This document shows, piece after piece, positions 49,955 through 60,748 of a DNA stretch of 64,000 nucleotides. The notes beneath the pieces were generated by a model. It was not told the origin of the DNA. It did not search any database and saw only the letters and a list, made by a program, of their open reading frames with translations. The DNA lies in the NCBI RefSeq assembly GCF_016811915.1, contig NZ_CP069127.1:1518001-1582000 (forward strand), written 5' to 3'. Every line of letters starts with the position of its first letter. The stretch's first letter is position 1. Position numbers and translations under genes: made by a program. The DNA comes from Brevibacillus choshinensis. Its GTDB lineage: Bacteria; Bacillota; Bacilli; Brevibacillales; Brevibacillaceae.

Positions 49955-50896
49955 GTGGGATCTTATCTAATCAAACGCGTCGCCAGCCTGATTCCCATCC
50001 TGTTTGGCATCTCCGTTTTGGTCTTTACCATCCTGCATCTGGTGCCGGGTGATCCTGCATCCATCATGCTGGGAACCAATGCGACCCCAGAAGCCATCGC
50101 CGCTCTGCACAAGAGCATGGGGCTGGATCAGCCGCTCTACACGCAGTATCTGCACTGGATCGGCGGAATGCTTCAGGGGAACTTTGGGGTGTCGGTACAC
50201 ACTGGCGAAGAAATCTTGCCGCAAATCCTCAAACGCTTTTCCATCACGCTGCAGCTGACGTTGTTTGGTGTCCTGATCGGCTGGGCATTGGCGATTCCAT
50301 TTGGGATTCTGTCCGCCGTCCGCGCGCACTCCAAGACAGATATCATCGTCCGTGTAGCGACACTGCTCGGAATATCCGTACCGAACTTTGCCATTGGTAC
50401 GCTTCTATTGCTGGGCTTTTCCCTCTATTTCAACTGGTTTCCCCCGATTGATGTCGTCAGCTTCTGGGAGGATCCGGTGGAGGCATTCAAGGTATTCATT
50501 TTGCCAGCCGTGACCATGGGGATCGTCGTAGCAGCAGGTGTCATGCGGATGACTCGATCAGCCTTTCTGGAAACCATGGACAAGGATTTCATCCGTACAG
50601 CGCGTGCAAAAGGGAACAGTCAATGGACCGTCGTCATGGGTCACGCGTTCCGCAACTCCTCGATCCCGATCGTGACCATCGCCGGGATGCAGATCGGATA
50701 CCTGTTGGGCGGATCAGTCATCGTGGAGCAGCTGTTTTCGATACCGGGTTTAGGTCAGTACATTTTGGAAGGCATCTATCAGCGGGATTATCCGGTCGTG
50801 CAGGGAGGCGTTCTGTTCGTCGCTCTGGTGTTTGTCCTGGTCAATCTGCTCATCGACCTGATCTATACCTGGATTGATCCGCGTATCAAGTATTGA
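49955..50896 (+). CDS. Dipeptide/oligopeptide-type ABC transporter permease (DppB-like)
   Basis: A 313-residue permease with six membrane helices. DppB/OppB motifs are SYLIKRVASLIPILFGISVL, LVPGDPA, the SLG-like GLDQPLYTQYLHW, and the EAA loop RTARAKGNSQWTVVMGHAFR followed by VIVEQLFSIPGLGQ. The GTG at 49955 has TGGAGGG 6 bases upstream. It forms the channel with the next gene. Confidence 0.93.
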   Translation: MGSYLIKRVASLIPILFGISVLVFTILHLVPGDPASIMLGTNATPEAIAALHKSMGLDQPLYTQYLHWIGGMLQGNFGVSVHTGEEILPQILKRFSITLQLTLFGVLIGWALAIPFGILSAVRAHSKTDIIVRVATLLGISVPNFAIGTLLLLGFSLYFNWFPPIDVVSFWEDPVEAFKVFILPAVTMGIVVAAGVMRMTRSAFLETMDKDFIRTARAKGNSQWTVVMGHAFRNSSIPIVTIAGMQIGYLLGGSVIVEQLFSIPGLGQYILEGIYQRDYPVVQGGVLFVALVFVLVNLLIDLIYTWIDPRIKY

Positions 50897-50911
50897 CAAG
50901 GGGAATGCGAC

Positions 50912-51745
50912 ATGAGCACTTTTCGAAAGCGATTTTTGTCAAATAAAACGGCCGTTTTCTGTTCCGTGCTGCTCGCGCTGCTCTGTGTAACGGCAGCGCT
51001 GGCGCCGGTATTGGCACCGCATGACCCGACGCAAATGTTTCAGGAGCATCGGATGGAAGGAAGCTCGGGTGAATTCATGCTCGGCACCGATCAGTTTGGC
51101 CGCGATCTTCTGAGCCGCATCATTTACGGCGCCCGCGTTTCGCTGGTGGTGGGCGTATCCGCCGTACTGGTCAGCGTGGCATTCGGTACGTTGTTTGGTT
51201 TGATTGCCGGTTATTTCGGGCGTTGGGTCGATGGTTTTATCATGCGCTGCATGGATGTGCTGTTTGCCTTTCCGGAAATTTTACTGGCACTGGCGATCGT
51301 CGCCGCTCTGGGACCGGGGACGTTCAACACCATCATGGCCATCGGGATTGTGAATATTCCCATTTTTACCCGTACCGTCAGGGGAGCCGTTCTCTCCATC
51401 AAGAACCTCGAGTACGTGGAAAGCGCCCGCGCAATCGGGGCTAGCACCAAGCGAATTCTTTTCCTGGAAATTTTTCCGAATGTGACGGCCCCGCTGCTGG
51501 TGCAATCGTCCTTGGCGATTTCAGGAGCGATCTTGACTGAATCGGCACTCAGCTTTTTGGGCCTGGGCATTCAACCGCCAGATCCTTCGTGGGGCGGGAT
51601 GATCTCAGAGGCGCGACGTTACATGGAGCTGGCACCGGGCATGATCATCTGGCCGTGTCTGGCCATGACGGTGACCATTCTGGCATGCAACATGTTCGGT
51701 GATGCTGTCCGCGACATTCTCGATCCGCGCCATCGCGGGAAGTAG
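50912..51745 (+). CDS. Dipeptide/oligopeptide-type ABC transporter permease (DppC-like)
   Basis: A 277-residue permease with the DppC N-terminal membrane helix (AVFCSVLLALLCVTAALAPVL), the LGTDQFGRDLLSRIIYGARVSL signature in parts, and the EAA loop ESARAIGASTKRILFLEIFP. The late LSFLGLGIQPPDPSWG is typical. AAGGGGAATG precedes the ATG. It lies 15 bases after the DppB-like gene. Confidence 0.93.
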   Translation: MSTFRKRFLSNKTAVFCSVLLALLCVTAALAPVLAPHDPTQMFQEHRMEGSSGEFMLGTDQFGRDLLSRIIYGARVSLVVGVSAVLVSVAFGTLFGLIAGYFGRWVDGFIMRCMDVLFAFPEILLALAIVAALGPGTFNTIMAIGIVNIPIFTRTVRGAVLSIKNLEYVESARAIGASTKRILFLEIFPNVTAPLLVQSSLAISGAILTESALSFLGLGIQPPDPSWGGMISEARRYMELAPGMIIWPCLAMTVTILACNMFGDAVRDILDPRHRGK

Positions 51746-51760
51746 GCAGGAGGAGATGAC

Positions 51761-52978
51761 ATGAACGGAATCGAGCTCATGCGTCGCATGGAACAAAGCC
51801 TGCAGGAAGGAATCCGAAAAGGGATCTTTCCAGGGGCTGTCGCCAGCGTGATGACAAAAGGAGCGCCGACACGGACGGCATTCAAAGGCTGGACAGGAAC
51901 AGCGGATGGAGCAGCGGTAGATGAAAAGACTCTCTACGATCTCGCCTCTTTGACCAAAGTCATGGTGACGCTGCCCCTCGTTCTGCTCAGCATTCAATCC
52001 GGGAAGCTGTCGCTCACGGATTCGCTCGTCACTTTTTTGCCGGAGCTGGAAGAAGGTGAGGACAGGGAGCGGAAAGCGCAAATCAAGATTGCTCATCTGT
52101 TGACGCATACGTCCGGACTTCCTGCATGGCGCCCGTTTTTCCTGATCGGTCAGGGCAAAGAGGAGTACATTCGGCTGATCGCACAGGAGTCGCTGGTGGG
52201 CAATCCTGGAAATCAGGTGGTTTACAGCGATTTAGGCTTCATGGTTCTCGGATTCCTGCTCGAACGCATATGGGATGAAGAGCTGGACGCACTCGCGAAG
52301 AGACTCCTTTTCCAACCGAGCGGGATGGACAGCACCTGTTACCTGCCATTGGAACGGACAGCGCTGCCGATCAGCGGCATTGCGCAGACGGAGAATGGCA
52401 ATGCGTTCGAACAAAACATGGCTGAAAACTACTTGGCAGGAGGGGAGCCAGCCGATCATCCGAGACTGGCGGAATGGCGAGAAAGTCTGGCTGGATACCA
52501 GTGGCGTCAAGGCGTGATTCGCGGAACGGTCCACGATTGCAACGCGCACTACGGACTCGGGGGCGTAAGCGGTCATGCAGGGCTCTTTTCCACGATTCGC
52601 GATGTGGAGCGCTACATGCAGATCTGGACCTCGGAAGATGCGCCCGTGCGTATCGATCCCGTACTAAAGGCACTGTCTACCCGTTCGCTTACGGATCCCT
52701 CCATTCATCGCAGAGGCCTCGGCTGGATCGCTTCTTCTACGGGGGGATCGCTGGAGCAGCTTGCTGCAGGCTGTACAGGGGGAGATCTGGTTTCGGAACG
52801 CGCCTATGGACATACCGGCTTCACAGGAACATCGATCTGGTCGGATCCGGTCAAAGACGTGACGGTGATCACGCTGACCAATCGGGTGCACCCGGTTGCA
52901 AGCCCGCTCATCGGACCTTGGCGAACCGCGCACCACAATACAATTTTTAACGGCATTCAGCCTGTCCGTTCATCGTGA
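51761..52978 (+). CDS. Cytoplasmic serine hydrolase, beta-lactamase/AmpC-like family
   Basis: A 405-residue protein of the serine beta-lactamase-like family. The S-x-x-K motif is SLTK (Ser63, Lys66), the Y-x-N-like position is YSDLGF, and the KTG-like motif is HTGFTG. No signal peptide is present, so it acts inside the cell. In Bacillus murQ loci a related gene of this family (YbbE/AmlB) is found. Here it lies between the permeases and ATPases of the peptide transporter and could trim imported muropeptides, by inference. GCAGGAGGAG precedes the ATG. Confidence 0.87.
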   Translation: MNGIELMRRMEQSLQEGIRKGIFPGAVASVMTKGAPTRTAFKGWTGTADGAAVDEKTLYDLASLTKVMVTLPLVLLSIQSGKLSLTDSLVTFLPELEEGEDRERKAQIKIAHLLTHTSGLPAWRPFFLIGQGKEEYIRLIAQESLVGNPGNQVVYSDLGFMVLGFLLERIWDEELDALAKRLLFQPSGMDSTCYLPLERTALPISGIAQTENGNAFEQNMAENYLAGGEPADHPRLAEWRESLAGYQWRQGVIRGTVHDCNAHYGLGGVSGHAGLFSTIRDVERYMQIWTSEDAPVRIDPVLKALSTRSLTDPSIHRRGLGWIASSTGGSLEQLAAGCTGGDLVSERAYGHTGFTGTSIWSDPVKDVTVITLTNRVHPVASPLIGPWRTAHHNTIFNGIQPVRSS

Positions 52979-52994
52979 GAAAGGGGGAATACCC

Positions 52995-53965
<971 letters not shown>

Positions 53966-53969
<4 letters not shown>

Positions 53970-54955
53970 CAAAACCACTGCTTCAAATCAAATCGTTAAC
54001 CAAGCATTTCAAGAGCAAGCAAGGCTTTTTCAGCCAGGAAAAGGTCGTGCGCGCCGTAGATGGCGTCAATCTTACGGTCTATCCCGGGGAGACGGTCAGC
54101 ATCGTAGGCGAATCGGGGTGCGGCAAATCCACGACTGGTCGCTGCATTTTGCGGTTGATCGAGCCTACAGACGGGGAGATCCTGTTCGAGGGAAACGACA
54201 TCCGCAAGCTGAACGAAGCAGAGCTGAGACGTGCACGCCGCGACATGCAGCTCGTGTTTCAGGACCCGTTTGCATCCCTGAATCCGCGCAAGACCATCGG
54301 ACAAATTTTAGAAGATCCGCTGATCATCCATGAAATCGGCAACCCGCAGGAGCGTCGCCGACAGGTGGAGGAAATGATTGAGATTGTCGGTCTGTCCAAG
54401 CAGCATCTGGACCGCTTCCCCCACGAGTTTTCCGGGGGACAACGCCAGCGCATCGGAATCGCTCGGGCGCTCATTCTTCGCCCAAAGCTGATCATTGCCG
54501 ACGAACCGGTATCTGCGCTGGACGTATCCATTCAGGCGCAAATTCTCAATTTGATGCAGGATTTGCAAAAGGAATTCAACTTGACCTATCTGTTTATTTC
54601 GCATGATTTGAGTGTCGTCCGCCACATTTCCGATCGGGTCGCGGTCATGTATCTGGGCAAAGTGGTAGAGGTAGCAGACAAGAAATCCCTTTATGAACGT
54701 CCGACTCATCCGTATACGCAGGCTCTCTTATCAGCCGTACCTGTTCCGAATCCGCACCTGACGACACAGCGCATCATTTTGGAAGGAGACTTGCCGAGCC
54801 CGGCCAATCCGCCATCGGGATGTACGTTCCATCCGCGCTGCCGCCACTGCATGGACATATGCAAGACGACGGCTCCACCTGCACGCGAGCTCACAGCCGG
54901 ACACTGGATTTCCTGCCATTTGGATGATGCTGGCAGAGATAGGCCGCAAGAATAA
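53966..54955 (+). CDS. Dipeptide/oligopeptide-type ABC transporter ATPase (DppF-like)
   Basis: A 329-residue ATPase with Walker [33 protein letters not shown], signature [16 protein letters not shown] and Walker [15 protein letters not shown], and the C-terminal [15 protein letters not shown] motif with four cysteines. It pairs with the previous ATPase. It is followed by murQ after 24 bases. Confidence 0.94.
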
Positions 54956-54979
54956 ATACAAGAAGGAGGTTCGGAGAGA

Positions 54980-55888
54980 ATGAAGCTGGAGAACTTGCAA
55001 GAATTGACTACGGAAGGTAAAAACGAAAGCACTCGGAACCTGGATCAGCTGAGCGCGCGGGGAATTGTGCAGCTGATGAACGATGAAGACAAAAAAGTGC
55101 CGTATGCAGTTGAACGCGTCCTGGATCAGGTGTCTGATGCAGTCGAGCTGATCGTGGCATCGCTGGAGCAGGGGGGGAGACTCTTTTACTTTGGCGCGGG
55201 AACAAGCGGTCGTCTGGGAATTCTCGATGCGTCTGAATGCCCGCCTACCTTTGGGACTGATCCTGAGCTGGTTCAGGGTATCATCGCAGGCGGACCATCC
55301 GCGATGATTCGTGCGGTCGAAGGGGCGGAAGATTCCGCTGAGCTCGGCCAAGAGGATATTCGCAAATATGGTGTGACCAAACAAGATGTGGTCGTCGGGA
55401 TCGCAGCAAGTGGTCGAACGCCGTATGTGCTCGGAGTGCTGAAGGAAGCGCAGGCGATCGGGGCGCGCACCATCGCGGTGTCCTGCAATCAGCCTTCGTT
55501 TATCAACAAAGGAGTAGATGTGGCGATCAATGTCGTCGTGGGACCAGAGGTTTTGACAGGCTCAACACGTCTGAAAGCAGGCTCTGCTCAAAAGCTGGTG
55601 CTCAATATGCTGACCACAGCGACGATGATCAAGCTGGGCAAGGTGTACGGCAACCTGATGGTGAATGTCCAGGCGACAAATCTGAAGCTCAAGGAACGCG
55701 TCAAGCGGATCGTCATGGAAGTGACCGGAGTCGGCTATGCAGAAGCAGAACGTCTCGCAGATCTGGCAAAAGGGGATGCGAAGACCGCGATTCTGATGAA
55801 GCTGACAAACACCAGCAGGGAAGAGGCAGTACAATTGTTGAATCTTACCAATGGAAGAATTCGGGAGGCAATCCAGAAATACAGTTAA
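54980..55888 (+). CDS. murQ: N-acetylmuramic acid 6-phosphate etherase
   Basis: A 302-residue SIS-domain lyase that converts MurNAc 6-phosphate into GlcNAc 6-phosphate and D-lactate. Diagnostic motifs are TEGKNESTRNLDQLS, LFYFGAGTSGRLGILDASE in parts, CPPTFGTDP, VVGIAASGRTPYVLG, and the catalytic region SNQPS-like SCNQPSF with VGPEVLTGSTRLKAGSAQK. AGAAGGAGG precedes the ATG. It lies in one operon with anmK, so the two steps of anhydro-MurNAc recovery are together. The D-lactate product is probably handled by the next two genes. Confidence 0.95.
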   Translation: MKLENLQELTTEGKNESTRNLDQLSARGIVQLMNDEDKKVPYAVERVLDQVSDAVELIVASLEQGGRLFYFGAGTSGRLGILDASECPPTFGTDPELVQGIIAGGPSAMIRAVEGAEDSAELGQEDIRKYGVTKQDVVVGIAASGRTPYVLGVLKEAQAIGARTIAVSCNQPSFINKGVDVAINVVVGPEVLTGSTRLKAGSAQKLVLNMLTTATMIKLGKVYGNLMVNVQATNLKLKERVKRIVMEVTGVGYAEAERLADLAKGDAKTAILMKLTNTSREEAVQLLNLTNGRIREAIQKYS

Positions 55889-55906
55889 CCATTGAGGAGG
55901 GTTTCC

Positions 55907-57322
55907 ATGTTGCCAGAACACATTCGCTCCGAGCTGTGCGCGATAGTGGGCGAGAAGCATTGTCTGGATCGGCAGGAAGCGTTGGTGGCCTACTCGTATG
56001 ATGCGACCCCGATGCAGCAGTCGCTGCCGGACGTCGTGGTCATGCCGCAGAGTACAGAAGAGGTGCAGCAGGTCATGCGGGTAGCGGCCAAGCATCAGAT
56101 TCCGATCGTCACCCGCGGGGCAGGCTCCAATCTTTGCGCGGGCACGATTCCGGTCGGGGGCGGCATCGTTCTCGTCTTGAACCGGATGAATCAGATCGTG
56201 GAAATCGACGAGCAAAACCTGACGATCACGGTACAGCCCGGCGTGCGCACCGCGGACATTCATCAGGCAGTCGAAGCGCGCGGTCTCTTTTATCCTCCAG
56301 ACCCGGGCAGTATGGTCATCTCGACCATCGGCGGGAATATCGCACTCAATTCGGGAGGTCTGCGCGGGCTGAAATACGGTACGACAAAAGATTACGTTCT
56401 CGGGCTCGAGGCAGTTCTGCCGAATGGAGAGGTCATACGCACCGGCGGCAAGCTGATGAAGGACGTGGCTGGCTATGACTTGACCAAGCTGCTGGTAGGC
56501 AGTGAAGGCACTCTGGCGATCATCACGCAGGCGATCCTCAAGCTCATTCCGAAGCCCCAGACCCAGCGTGTCATGCTGGCGATGTATGCCGATATGGCCC
56601 AGGCGGCTCGATCTGTGTCCGACATTATCGCAGGCAGGATCATCCCGGGAACGCTGGAGTTTTTGGATCAGGGCACGATTCGCGTCGTGGAAGACTTCAA
56701 GCAGATCGGATTGCCTACGGATGTGGCAGCCATTTTGCTCATCGGTCAGGATGGAGATGCGGAATCAGTGGATCGGGACATGGAGAAGATCGCGGCCATC
56801 TGCAAGAAAAACGAAGCCGTCCAGATCAAGGTCGCAACGACACCGGAGGAAGCAGATGAGGTCATGACGGCGAGACGCAGCGCTTTGGCAGCTCTTTCCC
56901 GGATGCGCCCAACCACGATACTGGAAGACGCGACCGTTCCGCGGGCGCAGATCGCCCCGATGGTGGCAGCGATTCAGAGCATCACGGAGCGGTATGGACT
57001 GCATATTTGTACCTTTGGTCATGCAGGTGACGGCAATCTGCATCCCACCTGTATGACCGATGCGCGCAATCACGAAGAAATCGAGCGGGTCGAGGAAGCT
57101 TTTGCGGAAATATTCGACGCCGCCATCAATCTCGGCGGGACCATTACAGGCGAGCATGGCGTCGGGATCGTGAAGGCGCCTTATCTGGAATGGAAGGTGG
57201 GAGCTGCAGGGATCGAAGTGATGAAGGGCATCAAGCGTGCGTTTGACCCTCACAACCTGCTCAACCCCGGCAAGATGTTCGCGAAAGAAACCCGGAACAG
57301 AGTGGTGATCGATCGTGCTTAA
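55907..57322 (+). CDS. glcD: FAD-linked oxidase, glycolate/D-lactate oxidase subunit GlcD
   Basis: A 471-residue flavoprotein of the GlcD/D-lactate dehydrogenase family. The FAD-binding part has VTRGAGSNLCAGTIPVGGG in pieces, PGVRTADIHQAVE, PPDPGSM and GGNIALNSGGLRGLKYG, and the C-terminal part has ICTFGHAGDGNLHPT and GEHGVGIVKAPYL. GAGGAGGG lies before the ATG at 55907. It is 18 bases downstream of murQ and overlaps glcF by 8. D-lactate released by MurQ is a natural substrate; glycolate is the alternative. Confidence 0.92.
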   Translation: MLPEHIRSELCAIVGEKHCLDRQEALVAYSYDATPMQQSLPDVVVMPQSTEEVQQVMRVAAKHQIPIVTRGAGSNLCAGTIPVGGGIVLVLNRMNQIVEIDEQNLTITVQPGVRTADIHQAVEARGLFYPPDPGSMVISTIGGNIALNSGGLRGLKYGTTKDYVLGLEAVLPNGEVIRTGGKLMKDVAGYDLTKLLVGSEGTLAIITQAILKLIPKPQTQRVMLAMYADMAQAARSVSDIIAGRIIPGTLEFLDQGTIRVVEDFKQIGLPTDVAAILLIGQDGDAESVDRDMEKIAAICKKNEAVQIKVATTPEEADEVMTARRSALAALSRMRPTTILEDATVPRAQIAPMVAAIQSITERYGLHICTFGHAGDGNLHPTCMTDARNHEEIERVEEAFAEIFDAAINLGGTITGEHGVGIVKAPYLEWKVGAAGIEVMKGIKRAFDPHNLLNPGKMFAKETRNRVVIDRA

Positions 57323-58643
57323 AGAAGCTCTGATAGAGAAGCTGGATTACGAAGAATTGTCCAATTGCATGCGCTGCGGCTTTTGCCAGCCGGCCTGTCC
57401 GACGTTCCGGGAGACGGGCTATGAGGCGGCGTCTCCGCGGGGGCGTATTGCTTTGATGAAAGCGGTAGCGGATGGGGTGATGCAGCCCGACCAGGATTTC
57501 GTCGATCAAATGAACCTGTGCCTCGGCTGCCGCGCCTGCGAACCGGTCTGTCCGGCGGGTGTCCCCTATGGTCAGCTGATCGAGCAAACAAGAGAGGCCA
57601 TCGAGGAAGTCCAAGAGCATCCGACGTGGGTGAAAGCAGTGCGCAAGGTCGCCTTCACTCATCTTTTTCCACGCCAGGACCGCATGTATCGATTAGGCAG
57701 CATGCTGCGCTTCTACCAGCGTTCCGGAATCCAAAAAGCCGTTCGCAAGCTAGGGGTGCTCCGGATCTTGCCGAAGCAAATGGGCGAGATGGAGGCGATC
57801 ATGCCGGAAGCGTCAGGGAGAGGGATCAGAGAGTTCCTCGGCGCTACGGTCATCCCGGCAGTCGGCGAGCGGAAAAGACGGGTCGGCATGTTTCATGGCT
57901 GCATCATGGATGTGCTGTTTAGCGAGACTAATCTCAATACGGTGCGGCTATTGACGGAGGCGGGCTGCGAGGTCGTGATCGCGCAAGGTCAGGTGTGCTG
58001 CGGCGCGCTGCATGCCCACAGCGGAGAGCGGGAAGAAGCGAGAAATCTGGCCCGTAAAAACATCGAAGCATTCACCAAGGCGGGTGTGGACGTGATTGTC
58101 TCCAACGCAGGTGGATGCGGGGCGATGCTCCAGGAGTACAATCATTTGCTGGAGAATGATCCGCAGTGGCATGAGTCGGCCAAATGGTTTTCTTCGCGCG
58201 TCAAGGATATCAGCGAGCTGTTGGTGGAGCTGGTAGAGCCGGACGCTTGGGCAGGTTTGCCTGAGTCGAAGCGGGTCACGTATCAATCCTCCTGTCACCT
58301 GCGCAACGGCATGAAGGTTACGAAAGAGCCGGTGAATCTTTTGCAATCCATCCCGAATGCCACTTATGTGCCGCTGCGGGAAGGCGACCGCTGCTGTGGC
58401 TCGGCAGGCATCTACAACCTCGTGCAGCCAGAGATGGCAGGCAACCTGCTGGATGAGAAAATGGGCCATGTCGCTGCTACCCAAGCGGACATTTTGGTCA
58501 CCTCGAATCCAGGGTGCCTTCTGCAGATGAAAGCCGGCATCAAACGTGCGGGCCTGGAAGGTCAGATGGAAGCGGTGCACATCGTCGATTTATTGGCTGG
58601 TGCCCGGAGAAAAAATGGAACCTCCTCGGACCTGCAAGCATAA
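57315..58643 (+). CDS. glcF: Iron-sulfur subunit of glycolate/D-lactate oxidase GlcF
   Basis: A 442-residue iron-sulfur protein. Two 4Fe-4S motifs are at residues about 18-29 (CMRCGFCQPACP) and 68-79 (CLGCRACEPVCP). Two CCG domains follow: one with QVCCGALHAHSG and one with DRCCGSAGIYN. The GTG at 57315 overlaps the end of glcD. With GlcD it passes electrons to the quinone pool. A GlcE-type subunit is not encoded here, as in the Bacillus two-subunit type. A terminator follows. Confidence 0.92.
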   Translation: MLKEALIEKLDYEELSNCMRCGFCQPACPTFRETGYEAASPRGRIALMKAVADGVMQPDQDFVDQMNLCLGCRACEPVCPAGVPYGQLIEQTREAIEEVQEHPTWVKAVRKVAFTHLFPRQDRMYRLGSMLRFYQRSGIQKAVRKLGVLRILPKQMGEMEAIMPEASGRGIREFLGATVIPAVGERKRRVGMFHGCIMDVLFSETNLNTVRLLTEAGCEVVIAQGQVCCGALHAHSGEREEARNLARKNIEAFTKAGVDVIVSNAGGCGAMLQEYNHLLENDPQWHESAKWFSSRVKDISELLVELVEPDAWAGLPESKRVTYQSSCHLRNGMKVTKEPVNLLQSIPNATYVPLREGDRCCGSAGIYNLVQPEMAGNLLDEKMGHVAATQADILVTSNPGCLLQMKAGIKRAGLEGQMEAVHIVDLLAGARRKNGTSSDLQA

Positions 58644-58653
58644 ACTGAAAGGG

Positions 58654-58700
58654 AAAAGTCCTTGCATTGCTCGATCGCTCGGGTATGCAAGGGCTTTTCT
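58654..58700. terminator. Terminator after glcF; hairpin repeat family 2, copy 1
   Basis: GTCCTTGCAT and ATGCAAGGGC pair around TGCTCGATCGCTCGGGT and are followed by TTTTCTTTTG; the minus strand gives TTTTCCC. The same sequence with a few changes, mostly compensating, occurs at 61191. It ends two convergent genes. Confidence 0.82.
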
Positions 58701-58708
58701 TTTGTTCA

Positions 58709-59932
58709 TTACTTTACGTGCTCCAATACGCTTTTGAGATTGGCTGCAGAATCTTGCGGAATGCTCAGGTTGTAATGATTTCGGACTGACAGATAGACCG
58801 CATTCAGATTTTGGCTGCTCTTGCTTTTGCGATACGCTGCAATTTGCTTGGCAAACTTCGGGTGGTGGATGACGTCCCGACTCCAGTCCCACACGCGAGG
58901 CTTCAGGGCATCCTTTCGTGCTTGATCCAGCATCTGAGGAAAGCGCGTGAGGAAGTAATGGCCGATTTTTTTGCTGGCGTTGTTGTAGGGTGCTGTATAC
59001 ATAGCATCGTGGTAGCCTGAGCTGTAATCGTTGCTTTTGTACGGAATTCCATTGACGAGAATGAGGTCACGGGGCTGCATCGGAACCATCCCTGGTAAAA
59101 GCTTGACTTGAAAGTACGCCCAGCCAGCCGGTGTCTTTTTGCCGGGGAGGACGAGCTTGATGAATTGAAAAACGCGATCGTACGCATATTCTTGGCGAGA
59201 TTCCACAGGGCCTGCATCCATACTGAGCGGTGAGTCGGGATAGATGTAGCCCTGAGGATCCACCGCGAAACCGGGAAGGCCAACTTCAACAGCCCAGCGA
59301 ACCGCCACATCATCCGAATCCTTCAGATCAATTCCTCCATGATACGGCCGAACCCCTCCAAACATGCGGTACAGAACATTCGCCACAAATTCTTTTGTTG
59401 CAACTCCATCATCGATCTCGCTTGGCAGGACGTACCCTGCATCGATGAGAGGCTGCAGGCGTGCATTCATCTGGAGCCGTGCCCTGGTTTCCCGCAGCTT
59501 GTTTCCTTCATCGGAATAGGTTTCTGTTTGCTCAATGCTTTGGTCCAAAGCATCGAGTTGAATGTCAGCAGGATAATGGGGAGGGAGGATTGCGATCATT
59601 TCGTAGAGATTCCACAGAACGCCCTTTTTTGATGAGACGAACATGCGATGGTTATCGAAGGACAGCTTCCAGTACAAGCCACCCGTGTCCATGTCCCTGA
59701 TATAGTCATCGGGTGAGTAAGGACGCACCATCGCAGGCACCTGCGGGTTGGCAATGGAGACCATCTGCACATTCAGAAACAAATATTTTTCCGGATTCGG
59801 CGGAAGCTTGTAGGTGATGCGATAGCTGGGGGCTGCCGCTTCAGCAGCAGTCAGGGCCGGGGGTGGAATAAGGACGGCCGACGCGCAAAGCGAGCTTGCG
59901 AGCAGAGCAGTCAAAATCCGTTTGCCGATCAT
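58709..59932 (-). CDS. Secreted protein with an S-layer-homology-like stretch
   Basis: A 407-residue protein with an N-terminal signal peptide (IGKRILTALLASSLCASAVL, cleavage probably near LTAAEA). Residues about 150-225 (EFVANVLYRMFGG; AVRWAVEVGLPGFAVDPQGYIYPDSPLS in parts) resemble an S-layer homology module with its acidic-aromatic pattern. The rest contains YRVFQFIKLVLPGKK-like beta sequence and a C-terminal basic helix region, without a family I recognise. The ATG at 59932 is chosen to start the signal peptide; the upstream open frame lacks hydrophobic sequence. It is monocistronic and convergent with glcF. Confidence 0.75.
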   Translation of the reverse strand: MIGKRILTALLASSLCASAVLIPPPALTAAEAAAPSYRITYKLPPNPEKYLFLNVQMVSIANPQVPAMVRPYSPDDYIRDMDTGGLYWKLSFDNHRMFVSSKKGVLWNLYEMIAILPPHYPADIQLDALDQSIEQTETYSDEGNKLRETRARLQMNARLQPLIDAGYVLPSEIDDGVATKEFVANVLYRMFGGVRPYHGGIDLKDSDDVAVRWAVEVGLPGFAVDPQGYIYPDSPLSMDAGPVESRQEYAYDRVFQFIKLVLPGKKTPAGWAYFQVKLLPGMVPMQPRDLILVNGIPYKSNDYSSGYHDAMYTAPYNNASKKIGHYFLTRFPQMLDQARKDALKPRVWDWSRDVIHHPKFAKQIAAYRKSKSSQNLNAVYLSVRNHYNLSIPQDSAANLKSVLEHVK

Positions 59933-60094
59933 ACTCCCATCATCCTTTTCGTCGTGATGTTCTTTAGACGCAGGAGGAAGTGGCAAGTTTCGCATTGGTT
60001 ACCGTTTTTTTCCAAGTAGAGAAACGTTCCTGTCACCCGGCAGTGTGGTATAGTTAGGAGAAAATTTTGGAAGGGCGGAAGGAGGAGTCGATAG

Positions 60095-60724
60095 ATGCTC
60101 AGCTTGGGCACGTTAACTGCATTTGCGCTGGTTTCACTCGGAATGGTCTGCTCGCCCGGACCAAACATGATCTACCTGATTTCACGAACGATCACACAGG
60201 GACGAATGGCAGGAGTCATCTCCTTGTGCGGAGTCATGCTGGGATTCGTCGTCTACATTCTCGCTACGATGTTCGGATTGACAGCCATCTTTACCACTGT
60301 CCCTGTCGCTTACGAGATGATCAAATGGGCAGGAGCGGCCTATCTGCTACATCTGGCATGGAAGGCGATCAAGCCGGGCGGGGAATCGGTCCTGCAAGCA
60401 CGGACACTCGCGGTCGAACCACCGCGCAAGCTGTTTCTGATGGGCTTCATGACGAATCTGCTGAATCCGAAAATCGCGGTTTTATATGTTTCTTTGCTGC
60501 CTCAGTTCCAAGATCCTGCACATGGCTCTCTCTTTGTGCAGAGCTCGATCTTGGGTCTTACGCAAATCACGATCAGTTTTCTGGTCAATTTACTGATCGT
60601 TCTGACAGCGCATAGGGTGGCAAGCCTTTTGGGAGCGCGTCCGACTTGGATCAAGGTCCAGAAGTGGATGATGGCCAGTGTCTTGACGGTGTTGGCGGCA
60701 AGAATGGCGTTGGATCGCCGTTGA
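60095..60724 (+). CDS. LysE-family amino acid exporter
   Basis: A 209-residue membrane protein with about six helices. The family signature PGPNMIYLISRTITQG follows the first helix, and LMGFMTNLLNPKIAVLYVSLLPQF is the second conserved block. RhtB/LysE proteins export amino acids or homoserine lactone-like compounds; the substrate is unknown. AAGGAGGAG precedes the ATG. The NUDIX gene follows after 24 bases. Confidence 0.92.
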   Translation: MLSLGTLTAFALVSLGMVCSPGPNMIYLISRTITQGRMAGVISLCGVMLGFVVYILATMFGLTAIFTTVPVAYEMIKWAGAAYLLHLAWKAIKPGGESVLQARTLAVEPPRKLFLMGFMTNLLNPKIAVLYVSLLPQFQDPAHGSLFVQSSILGLTQITISFLVNLLIVLTAHRVASLLGARPTWIKVQKWMMASVLTVLAARMALDRR

Positions 60725-60748
60725 CAGAATCGAAATAGAGGAGAGAGC

